DNA of 46,182 nucleotides from Acidobacteria bacterium RIFCSPLOWO2_12_FULL_65_11 (GTDB lineage: Bacteria; Acidobacteriota; Vicinamibacteria; Vicinamibacterales; CAVVIG01), in contig MELA01000122.1 of the NCBI GenBank assembly GCA_001767495.1, positions 1 to 46,182 of the forward strand. Reading direction: 5' to 3'. A program made the position numbers and the translations under genes. The notes under the pieces are model-generated. The model ran no database searches and had not been told where the DNA came from. It was given only the letters and a program-made list of their open reading frames with translations. Shown here one piece after another: positions 9,176 through 17,200 of the stretch. Numbering within the stretch: the stretch's first letter is position 1; each line of letters starts with the position of its first letter.

Positions 9176-9496
9176 ATGGTCGCATCAAGCGCTGCCTTTC
9201 GTGCTCTGGCCGACGAGACCCGCCGCGACATCTTGCGGATGCTCCGGAGCGGTCCCCGTACATCGGGCGAAATCGCCGACCGCTTCGATTCCAGCTGGCC
9301 GACGATTTCGCGGCATCTGGCCATCCTTCGCGACGCAGACCTTGTCAGCACGACACGCAAGGGTCAGGAGATTCACTACGAGCTGAATACGTCGGTGTTC
9401 GAGGATCTGGTCCAGCACTTGATGGAATGGGTCAAACCGGCGATGGGGAAGGGGAGTGCGCGCTCGCGTCGGGCCCCACGCGGACAGGAGGTGTGA
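9176..9496 (+). CDS. sdpR: ArsR-family autorepressor, SdpR type
   Basis: 106 residues forming one winged-helix domain: AAFRALADETRRDILRMLRSGPRTSGEIADRFDSSWPTISRHLAILRDADLVSTTRKGQEIHYELNTS. The recognition helix is in PTISRHLAILRDADLV. No ELCVCDL-type metal site is present, consistent with the SdpR branch, which responds to the state of the partner SdpI in the membrane and not to metal. A 9+9 palindrome lies just upstream and the sdpI-like gene starts 1 base after this stop, so the two are cotranscribed and the protein probably represses its own operon. Confidence 0.88.
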   Translation: MVASSAAFRALADETRRDILRMLRSGPRTSGEIADRFDSSWPTISRHLAILRDADLVSTTRKGQEIHYELNTSVFEDLVQHLMEWVKPAMGKGSARSRRAPRGQEV

Positions 9497-9497
9497 C

Positions 9498-10142
9498 ATG
9501 GCTCGACTCGCACGCTGGCGACATCTCATCGTCGTCGCAGCCGGATACCTGGTGAGCCTCACGACGTTTTCGAGGCTGCCCGGCTTCGAACCTGACGGCG
9601 GTCCACTGTCCGCTCGGCTGCTCATCGCTTTGCTGCTCCCCACGGCCGCCGGCCTGATGTACGGCTTGGTCTGTCGCGTGTGGGCTCGAGATCCCATCCG
9701 AGATGCCGACGGGGCGTTCGAGCCGACCTATAGCGCCATCGTCTTTGCCCTCGTTCTGTACGTGGTTGTTATTCACGCCATGGTGGTGACGACGCTGGCG
9801 GGCGTCATTACCGAGCGGGGATGGCAAGCTCGAGCCACGGTCGTGCTGTTCGGTCTGCTCATGGTCAGGATTGGCAATCTCCTGCCCCGGACAAGGCCGA
9901 ACCTCGCCCTCGGCATCCGGACGCCGCGAACGTTGAGAAATCGCTGTCTGTGGATGCAGACGCACCGGATGGCCGGCTATGTAACGGTCGGCCTCGGCCT
10001 GGTGTTCGCGCTGTCTGGAGCCTTCTTGTCAGATCCGATCTTCGAGCCGGTGATGGGCTCGGCGATGTTCGGTGCGGCGGCTCTGTTCGTCGTCTCGTAC
10101 TGCCTTTATTCGTTGCGCTTGCGCAACCTCGGGTCCGGCTGA
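9498..10142 (+). CDS. sdpI: SdpI-family membrane protein
   Basis: 214 residues with about six transmembrane helices. The diagnostic SdpI stretch is present: GNLLPRTRPNLALGIRTPRTLRNRCLWMQTHRMAGY. The ATG at 9498 follows a GGAGG box at the end of sdpR. In Bacillus subtilis SdpI gives immunity to a killing factor and sequesters the SdpR repressor; most bacterial homologues occur without any toxin genes, as here. The stop codon lies inside the first palindrome of a REP-like cluster, so the last residues are encoded by repeat sequence, which may have altered the original C terminus. Function here is likely envelope-stress sensing or immunity, by analogy. Confidence 0.85.
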   Translation: MARLARWRHLIVVAAGYLVSLTTFSRLPGFEPDGGPLSARLLIALLLPTAAGLMYGLVCRVWARDPIRDADGAFEPTYSAIVFALVLYVVVIHAMVVTTLAGVITERGWQARATVVLFGLLMVRIGNLLPRTRPNLALGIRTPRTLRNRCLWMQTHRMAGYVTVGLGLVFALSGAFLSDPIFEPVMGSAMFGAAALFVVSYCLYSLRLRNLGSG

Positions 10143-10226
10143 AGCCGGACACTACTGAAGGACGAAGGGTCCGGCTGATGCCGGACACTACTGTCCTAAC
10201 ATGTAGTGTCCGCCTTTAGGCGGACC
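10131..10226. repeat. Cluster of three REP-like palindromic elements
   Basis: Two direct copies of a 27-base unit (10131-10157 and 10167-10193) with the palindromic core GTCCGGCTGAAGCCGGAC differ at one base (A or T in the loop). A third, related unit lies in opposite orientation at about 10202-10226 with core GTCCGCCTTTAGGCGGAC, its flank reading TAGTGTCC as the complement of the GGACACTA flank of the first two. Copy spacing and head-to-tail plus inverted layout are typical of REP/BIME-like elements. The cluster fills the sdpI-ABC transporter junction. Confidence 0.85.
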
Positions 10227-10246
10227 GTGGACGGACGGCCCCCAAA

Positions 10247-11020
10247 GTGCTCGAAGCGCGTAACCTCAGCAAGCGTTATCAAGCGCTGCTCGCGGTCGAC
10301 AACGTCAGCTTCACCATCAATCCGGGCGAGATCCTCGGCTATCTTGGTCCGAACGGCTCCGGAAAGAGCACCACGATCAACATGGTGGTCGGCCTGCTCG
10401 ACGCGACGAGCGGCTCGCTGTCGCTGTTCGGGCAGCGGCTCACGGCCGACCCCGAGGAATACAAGCGTCGGATCGGCTACGTGCCGGAAGAGCCACACCT
10501 CTATACCTACCTGACGGCTCCCGAGTACCTTCGTCTCGTCGGGCAGCTTCGAGGCCTGCGCGGGCCGGACCTCGACAGAAAGATCGAGCAATTGCTCAAG
10601 GCGTTCGGCTTGTGGGAGAGCCGCTACGCGTCGATGTCCGCGTTCTCGAAGGGCATGCGTCAGCGCGTGCTGCTGTCGGCGGCCCTGCTTCACAATCCGC
10701 AGTTGCTGGTGCTCGACGAGCCGTTTGCCGGGCTCGACGTGAGCGCCGGTCTCCTGTTTCGGACGCTCCTGCGCCTGTTCGTTCGCGACGGCCGCCTGGT
10801 CCTCTTCAGCTCGCATCGGCTCGACGTGGTCGAGCAGCTCTGTTCGCGCGCCGTCATCCTTCACGGCGGCCGCGTCGTTGCCGTTGAAAATATCGAGAAC
10901 GTCGGACACGTGCGCGGTCCGGAGGCGTCGCACTCGCTCGAGGACGTGTTCGCGCGGGTCACGCGGCAGGAGGACTACACGAGCGTCGCGGAGAACATCC
11001 TCGAGGTCGTCCGATCGTGA
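10247..11020 (+). CDS. ABC transporter ATP-binding protein
   Basis: 257 residues, a single nucleotide-binding domain of the ABC-2 (DrrA/CcmA-like) class. Walker A is GPNGSGKST (34-42), the Q-loop region is IGYVPEEPHLYTYLT, the signature is the divergent AFSKGMRQRVLL in place of LSGGQ, Walker B is LLVLDEP and the H-loop histidine lies in LFSSHRLDVVEQL. The signature variant is common in exporters and sodium/antibiotic efflux pumps of this class. GTG start at 10247. It overlaps the permease gene by GTGA, so the two form one transport complex. The substrate is unknown. Confidence 0.9.
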   Translation: MLEARNLSKRYQALLAVDNVSFTINPGEILGYLGPNGSGKSTTINMVVGLLDATSGSLSLFGQRLTADPEEYKRRIGYVPEEPHLYTYLTAPEYLRLVGQLRGLRGPDLDRKIEQLLKAFGLWESRYASMSAFSKGMRQRVLLSAALLHNPQLLVLDEPFAGLDVSAGLLFRTLLRLFVRDGRLVLFSSHRLDVVEQLCSRAVILHGGRVVAVENIENVGHVRGPEASHSLEDVFARVTRQEDYTSVAENILEVVRS

Positions 11021-12675
11021 TCCTGACGCGTCACTTCTTTCAAGCCTTCTTCCGGCTGAGCTTTCTGGACGATGCCGGCGAGGAATCGTTCAGGCGGGCG
11101 ATGATCGGGGTGCTCTCGGGAATCGTCGCCTTCGGCATGCTCCTCATGCGCTTGTATCTTGGCAAGTATGCCGGTCTGCCGAACGTCGACGTGTACAGAA
11201 TGATGGTGCAGGCGGATCGGCTGCTCATGATCTCGCTGCCGATGGTAGTCACCGCGTTTGTGATTGCCCTGGTGTCGCGCTCGCTCTTTCCCGACGAGAC
11301 GGACTTTCGCATTCTGATGGCGCTTCCGGTGCCTCGGCGGAGAATCTTCGCCGCCAAGCTGGCAGCGCTCTTTCTGTTCTCCGGCCTCTTCATCGGGTTC
11401 GCGAACATGGTGATCGGGCTGCCGTTCGCGCTGGTGTCGGGCGGCCACTGGGCGGAGAGCACGCTTCTCTCTCGCGCCCTTGCCCAGACGGTGACGGGCA
11501 CGCTGGCTTCGGTCTTCACCGTCGCGACCATCGTCGCAGTCCAGGGCGTGATCACCGTGCTGCTGCCGCGCATGTGGCTGCGCGGCGCCTCGGTCGTGCT
11601 GCAAACGGGCATGATCTGCGGCATCGTGCTGTCCTTGCCCCTCGTGAACCGCATCCCGACCATCGCGCCCTCTCTGCGCGCGAAGGCGAGCTGGCTGTAC
11701 TTCGTCGCTCCCGCCTGGTTTCTTGGCGTGCAGGAGTGGCTGCTTGGCAGTCGAGAGCCGTATTTCATCCGGCTCGGGTTCACGGCAATTCTGGCTACGG
11801 CGGCGGTGTCCCTGACTGCCGCAGGTTGTTATCTGGTCTTGTATCGCCGATTCGATCGCGTCGTCGTCGACGCGACACGCACGGGAACGCCGCGCGCCTG
11901 GCACATGCCGTTGGCGCGACCCCGGTGGCTGCCGAAGAGACACCCCGCCTATGAGGCCGTTCAAGCCTTTACGGGAGCCACCCTGCGGCGGAGCAGTCTC
12001 CACCAACTGGTGTGCTTCGGTCTATTTGCGGCGGGCTTCGCCCAGGCCGCGAACAGCGTGCTCGGGAGCGTCGGCCTTCAGGAGCGATGGCTCACAAGCG
12101 CCGTGCTCACAGCGCCCCTCACGCTCATCGTCGCGACCGTGGTCGGACTTCGCGAAGCGATGCTCCTGCCCGCCAACCTTCGGGCTGCCTGGATCTTTCA
12201 ATTCACCGAAGCCGAGGCCTGCCGCCACCGCCAGCTCGGCGCCGTCAGAGACACCCTTATCGGCGTCGGCGTGATGGCTCCTGCGGCTCTTGCGTTTCCG
12301 GTTCAGGCCGCTGTGCTGGGCCTTCCGGGCGCGCTGGCGTGCCTGCCCGTGGTCGTCCTGCTCGGCTGGATGTTTGTCGAAGTGATGCTGGGCAGCTGGC
12401 GCAGACTTCCGTTCACCTGCACCGTGTTGTTCGCCAAACGGCCCGCGGCCCACACGCTGCTGCTGGCCATCTTCGTGCTCTTCTGGCTGGTGCCTATCGG
12501 CGGAGTGCTCGAGCAACTTGCGATCTCCGGTCTGTGGCGATGGCTGGCGGTCACAGTCGTTCTGTTGCTGATATGCGCCGGCCTGAGGTGGCTTCGCCTC
12601 CAATCGTGGGGCCGCCTGCCACTCGAGTTCGAGGACTATCTGCCGGACACCATCGAGCCGCTCGGTCTGCGCTAA
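11017..12675 (+). CDS. ABC-2 type transporter permease
   Basis: 552 residues, mostly hydrophobic, with about twelve predicted transmembrane helices in two sets separated by a cytoplasmic loop near residues 285-330 (TRTGTPRAWHMPLARPRWLPKRHPAYEAVQ). The first third contains LPMVVTAFVIALVSRSLFPDETDFRILMALPVPRRRIFAAKLAALFLF, where the LPVPRR...AKL segment is typical of ABC-2 permeases and would contact the ATPase. The GTG start overlaps the ATPase stop. The size suggests both membrane halves are fused in one chain. Substrate not predictable. Confidence 0.85.
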   Translation: MILTRHFFQAFFRLSFLDDAGEESFRRAMIGVLSGIVAFGMLLMRLYLGKYAGLPNVDVYRMMVQADRLLMISLPMVVTAFVIALVSRSLFPDETDFRILMALPVPRRRIFAAKLAALFLFSGLFIGFANMVIGLPFALVSGGHWAESTLLSRALAQTVTGTLASVFTVATIVAVQGVITVLLPRMWLRGASVVLQTGMICGIVLSLPLVNRIPTIAPSLRAKASWLYFVAPAWFLGVQEWLLGSREPYFIRLGFTAILATAAVSLTAAGCYLVLYRRFDRVVVDATRTGTPRAWHMPLARPRWLPKRHPAYEAVQAFTGATLRRSSLHQLVCFGLFAAGFAQAANSVLGSVGLQERWLTSAVLTAPLTLIVATVVGLREAMLLPANLRAAWIFQFTEAEACRHRQLGAVRDTLIGVGVMAPAALAFPVQAAVLGLPGALACLPVVVLLGWMFVEVMLGSWRRLPFTCTVLFAKRPAAHTLLLAIFVLFWLVPIGGVLEQLAISGLWRWLAVTVVLLLICAGLRWLRLQSWGRLPLEFEDYLPDTIEPLGLR

Positions 12676-12742
12676 GGAGCGCCGAATCCTTGTATATCGC
12701 CGCGTGACCCGCGAACCGGTTAGAATGCGCGGTGAGGCATCG

Positions 12743-12937
12743 ATGTCGGACCAGACGCTGATCGAGAAGATTCAGAGCCTTCCCCCTGAACGCGTTGAGG
12801 AAGTCGAGGATTTTGTCGATTTCCTGAAGACGCGCGACCAGGACCGCGCTCTCGTCCACGCGGCTGCCCGACTCTCAGAGGGCGCGTTCCGCGAGGTCTG
12901 GGACAATCCGGACGATGCCGAATACGATCGGCTCTAA
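12743..12937 (+). CDS. DUF2281-like antitoxin
   Basis: 64 residues from ATG 12743, which follows a GAGG box by 6 bases. The sequence TLIEKIQSLPPERVEEVEDFVDFLKTRDQDRAL matches the helical core of DUF2281/VapB-like antitoxins, and the acidic C terminus (WDNPDDAEYDRL) is suited to binding a basic toxin. A TAGAAT -10-like box lies at 12721-12726; I see no matching -35. The last 23 bases overlap the start of the toxin gene, which is usual for such pairs and keeps antitoxin translation ahead of toxin translation. Confidence 0.8.
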   Translation: MSDQTLIEKIQSLPPERVEEVEDFVDFLKTRDQDRALVHAAARLSEGAFREVWDNPDDAEYDRL

Positions 12938-13265
12938 GTTCGGCGACGTCGTCCTCGTCCCGTTTCCCTTCACGGACCAGACGGTTTCCAAGAAACGCCC
13001 GGCGGTCGTCGTCAGTTCCGACGCTTATCACCGAGATCGCCCCGACGTCATTGTGGCCGCAATCACCAGTCGAATTGCCAAGACCGCTGTGAGCGTCGGC
13101 GACGTGCTCATCGAAGACTGGCGCGAAGCGGGGCTCGTGAAGGCGTCACTGATCAAGCCGGTGTTCACGACCGTCGAGCAGCGCTTGATCCTGAGAAAGC
13201 TCGGAGCGTTGCAGCCGACAGACCTCGTGGCTCTCCGTACCGCGATTCAGCAAGTCATCGGCTGA
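12915..13265 (+). CDS. PemK/MazF-family endoribonuclease toxin
   Basis: 116 residues with the PemK fold: GDVVLVPFPFTDQTVSKKRPAVVVSSDAYH at the start, with the conserved arginine of KKRPAVV and the loop between strands 1 and 2, then DVIVAAITSRI, and a C-terminal LIKPVFTTVEQRLILRKLGAL, which includes the region of the catalytic Thr/Ser. MazF-type toxins cut mRNA at short sites. Frame, length and motifs are intact, so unlike the PIN module at 3.5-4.1 kb this pair looks functional. It stands immediately before the HNH/helicase genes, on the same strand. Confidence 0.88.
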   Translation: MPNTIGSKFGDVVLVPFPFTDQTVSKKRPAVVVSSDAYHRDRPDVIVAAITSRIAKTAVSVGDVLIEDWREAGLVKASLIKPVFTTVEQRLILRKLGALQPTDLVALRTAIQQVIG

Positions 13266-13317
13266 GCGTTGGCCGTCGCTGGCGCGCGTCACTCACACGA
13301 AGTGGGATTCGAGCCAC

Positions 13318-14136
13318 ATGAGAAGGGTGATATCTACCAGGGAGTCGGTGCGAATCGGACGCTGCATCTACTGCGGAACGGCCGATGGCGGACTCTCTGA
13401 GGAACATGTAACGCCGTATGGCCTCGGCGGACGGCTGACGCTCCTGGAAGCAAGCTGTAGCCGTTGCGCCAAGATGACCTCCGGCATCGAGAATACCGTC
13501 CTCAGGAACAGTCTCTTCGCGGCCCGTGCCGCCCTTCGTACGCCGACGCGACGACCGAAAGATCGATTGAAGCCTCAGCCGATGAGGGTCGAAAGGGACG
13601 GAAAGACTCAGATCATTCACGCGCGGTGGCAGGACCACTGGAAGGTGATCCATTTGCCGATCTTCCCGGTGCCAGCGCACATCGACCGTCGTGCCTACAG
13701 TAGCGGGATTGAATCTACTTCTATGGACGTGTTCGAACTCGAAGAAAAGGGCGAGGATGTTGCCCGACGATTCGGCGCGGACAAGGTGCTCCCGCCGGCC
13801 TCTCGCCTCGAAGACTTCGCCCGTTTCATTGCCAAGATGGCCTACGGATATGCGGTGGAGAAGTATGGACTTAACGCCTTCGACGAGGTCTACGTCTTGC
13901 CTGCCATTCTCGGCAAGTCTGATGACATCGGCCGCTGGGTTGGCTGTTCGGACCGGCGTGAATTCCCTGTACGAGACTGCAACATCTCGGTTGGCTTCGT
14001 GATTCTTCCTGAGGACGAACTCGTCGTCAAGATCAAGATGTTTCCGCGCTTTGACGGCGCGGAGTACATCGTTGTCGTCGGCAGAGTGAAGGCTCTTTAC
14101 AGGGACTGGGTTCACTCGCGGGGTGAGCGAGGATAA
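13318..14136 (+). CDS. HNH endonuclease domain protein
   Basis: 272 residues. The N terminus is an HNH_5-type zinc and nuclease module: CIYC (C16, C19), SEEHVTPYGLGG with the catalytic-type histidine H30, and CSRC (C47, C50), followed by KMTSGIENTVLRNSL, a stretch usual just after the module in this family. Residues about 95-272 have no domain I recognise; they contain HWKVIHLPIFPVPAHIDRR and the strand-rich VEKYGLNAFDEVYVLPAILG and DCNISVGFVILPEDELVVKIKMFPRF. The domain should cut DNA with a single metal ion. It lies 53 bp after a toxin gene and 143 bp before a helicase-nuclease gene on the same strand, suggesting a shared accessory island. Confidence 0.75.
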   Translation: MRRVISTRESVRIGRCIYCGTADGGLSEEHVTPYGLGGRLTLLEASCSRCAKMTSGIENTVLRNSLFAARAALRTPTRRPKDRLKPQPMRVERDGKTQIIHARWQDHWKVIHLPIFPVPAHIDRRAYSSGIESTSMDVFELEEKGEDVARRFGADKVLPPASRLEDFARFIAKMAYGYAVEKYGLNAFDEVYVLPAILGKSDDIGRWVGCSDRREFPVRDCNISVGFVILPEDELVVKIKMFPRFDGAEYIVVVGRVKALYRDWVHSRGERG

Positions 14137-14279
14137 TCGTTACGCCGGTGCCCCTGAATCCTATCAGGCCGCGTGAACGTGCCGATTCGCCAGTGCTCAT
14201 GCCACCTCCGAGGATGGTCCTGGAAACACGCGTTGCCCTAAGAGGAGCGCTTTTCCGGTAGATTACTCATCGGAAACCC

Positions 14280-17200
14280 ATGTCAGATCGCCTCCGAGAA
14301 CGGGCCATTGCCCTTTACACGTTCCTGAAGGAGTTTGCGGAGCTTCGCTCCGAGGTCGTCCGTCATCTGGATCGCTACGACGAAGTACTTTGGCTGGACG
14401 AGATCCCGCGCGAGCGGGAATGCTATTCCGCCGCATGGCGGGGTGGCCGAGATGAAGCGGAGACCGAGGCGTGGATTGAGATCCGGAAGCCGAGACTCGT
14501 CAGGGCGCCAACACCACCGGACGAACTGAGACCTTGGCTGATCGAGAGTGAGTGGCAAGACTCGGAGAATGAGCTACCAAGGCTCCGCGATGAGGTCGCC
14601 CTCCTTCCACCTGAGGAGGGCGAGCACGCTATTCAGGCGCGACTGGCGGAGAACCCGAGAGTGCAGTCGCTGTGGGAGCACTACATTGAGGACCGGTGGT
14701 GGCCATGGCGTGAGGAGGATCGCAGGGCGCAAGCGGTCCAACGTGTCTATACGAACTTGTTCCGGGTTTACCAAAAGCAGCAACGTCTCGGGGAGCAGTA
14801 CGAGGTAGTCGTCGGGCTCGGTCTGTTGAAATGGGCATTGGCCGGCGGACTGGCCGTGGAGCGGCACCTTGTGGTGACGACCGCAAGCGTTCAGTTCGAC
14901 GCGAAGCGCGGTGTCATTGCGGTTGGCCCTCCGGCAGACGGTGTCAAGCCGCGCCTTGAGCAGGACATGCTCGAACCCAGCGAGCGGCCGCCGGTCGATG
15001 ATCTCCGAGCGATTGAAGCGCAGATGGATGGGATTGGGGATGGGATCTGGGATCCAATCCAAGTGGATGCAGCCCTGGCATCATGGGCGAACTCAGCTTC
15101 ATCACTCGGATCGTATAGCCGCGAGGGTTCACGAACAGATCCAGTAACGCGCAACCCTCAAGTGGTCTTCAGTCCGGCGCTCATTCTCAGACGACGCACG
15201 GAGCGCTCATTCATCCGCGCATTTCAAGAAATCCTGCGACAGCTTCAGTCAGGTGCCCCCGTGCCCGATGCGGTCGCGCGATTCGTTGATGTCACAGAGG
15301 TGAAACGCGCAACGGGGGACGTCGGCGAGGTCAGGCGCGCTCAGGACGTCACCGAAACCTACTTTCCACTCGAAGCGAACGACGATCAGCTAAGGATCGT
15401 TGAGCGGCTGTCCGGGCACGATGGTGTACTTGTACAAGGCCCGCCGGGAACCGGCAAGTCGCACACGGTAGTAAACCTCGTCTGCCACCTATTGGCGAGC
15501 GGCCAGCGCGTCCTCGTCACGAGCCACACGGCGCGCGCTCTCCAGGTCCTCAAGCGCTACATCGCGACGCGTGTGCCAGAGATAGCCCCCCTCGCTGTTC
15601 TGCTTTTGGGCGAAGGCAGTGACGCGCTGCAAGCGATGGAGGATTCGGTCCAGGGCATCACGCAAAAACAGAATCATTGGGACAATAGCCAGGCCGCCGT
15701 GGAAATCGGACGAGCGGAAAAGACGCTCACCGAAGCCCGCGAGCAAGAGGCGCGGGTGCTCCGTGACCTTCGCTCCATCCGCGAACGAGAGACCTTCCAA
15801 CACACCGGAGTCTTTGACGCGTATGACGGCAGCCTCTCCAAGATCGGCGACCGGTTGCGTGCCGAGGCTACAACGCTCGACTGGATCGGGGACGCAATTC
15901 CGGAGGATCTTGAACGTCCACTATCGCAGGACGAATTTATCGAGCTTGTTGCGCTCGAACGTCGTCGCGACGTGCGTAAGTTCGAGGACGCGGCTTGGCG
16001 ACTCCCAGGTTCTGACGATGTTCCCTCCGCGACGGACTTTGAGGCACTGCTCGCGCGCGAGGATGAGGCTCGCCGATCCGTTCAGAGCTCTCTCCCGGGA
16101 CGCGACCACCAAGATTTCACGGCGCTTGCGGCGGCGCCTCCAGACGCGATTGCCGCGCTTCAGGACGCTGTCTCTCGCCTTCTCCGTACGTTCGACTCGC
16201 TTGCCAGACACTTCCAAAGACACTGGGCGGAGCGCGCGGGCATCGAGGTCCTCGGTGGCAACGAGCGCACGTGGCGAGAACTGCGCGAAGCGACCTCAGC
16301 CCACATCGCAGTCTTGAAACCGCGCGCGGCATGGGCTGACGACAACCCGATCGCTGGAATCGAACGTCATGGTTCACTCGAACTGAAACGGGATGCCGAA
16401 GACCTGCGCTCTCACCTCGAACAGGGCGGAAGGCTTGGGTGGGGTCCGTTTCGGACGAGAACGGTAAAGAAGAGTCTCTATATCGTCGAGGGTGTTCTCG
16501 TGGGCGGCCGCCGTTGTCGCACGCTAGAAGCCGTGACGGACCTCGCGGAACGCCTCGTTCAACAAGAACGGCTCAAGTCGCTCCGAGGTATGTGGAACTC
16601 CGTCTGCCCACTAAGAGGACGGACAGTCGTTAGTGTGGTCGCGGAGCTAGAGGACCTGTCCGAGCCGCTTGAAACCGCGCTTTCGCTCCATGAACAGGCG
16701 TCCGCCGTGCGTGCCACGTTGAACGGAATCCGAGACGTTTCGCCGCTGCCTTGGCACGAGATATCTACTGTCAAGGAGTTCTCCGTTTGTCTGCAGGCGG
16801 TTTCAGCCAAGCGGACGATGCAAGGAGTCGAACAAGAGGCCGCGGTTCTGCTGACGCGCCTCACAAGCGTGGCGTCCGTACCGAACATCACACCCGCTCT
16901 ACTGGACCTGGCGCAGGCATTCAACCGGCGAGATGCCGCAGCATATCGCGCAGGTTTGCGCACTTTGGCCGACCAGAGCGTACTGGGGAGCGCCTTAGAA
17001 AGGCAGAAGGATTTGCAGGGTCGACTCAGCGCCGTGGCTCCACGCCTCGCTGAATCCCTCCGCGCTGACGCGGAGGCGGCAATCTGGGATAACCGAGCCA
17101 GTCAGTTTGAGACATCGTGGCTCTGGTCTCGGGCTAAGAGTTGGCTGACGCGCCTGGCCGATCCGGCGATGGAGCAACAGCTTCAAGTTCGGCGATCTGC

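Noticed and set aside
14230-14262. TTGCCC and TAGATT as a promoter for the helicase gene
   Set aside because: Spacing is 20 bases, too long for a normal promoter.
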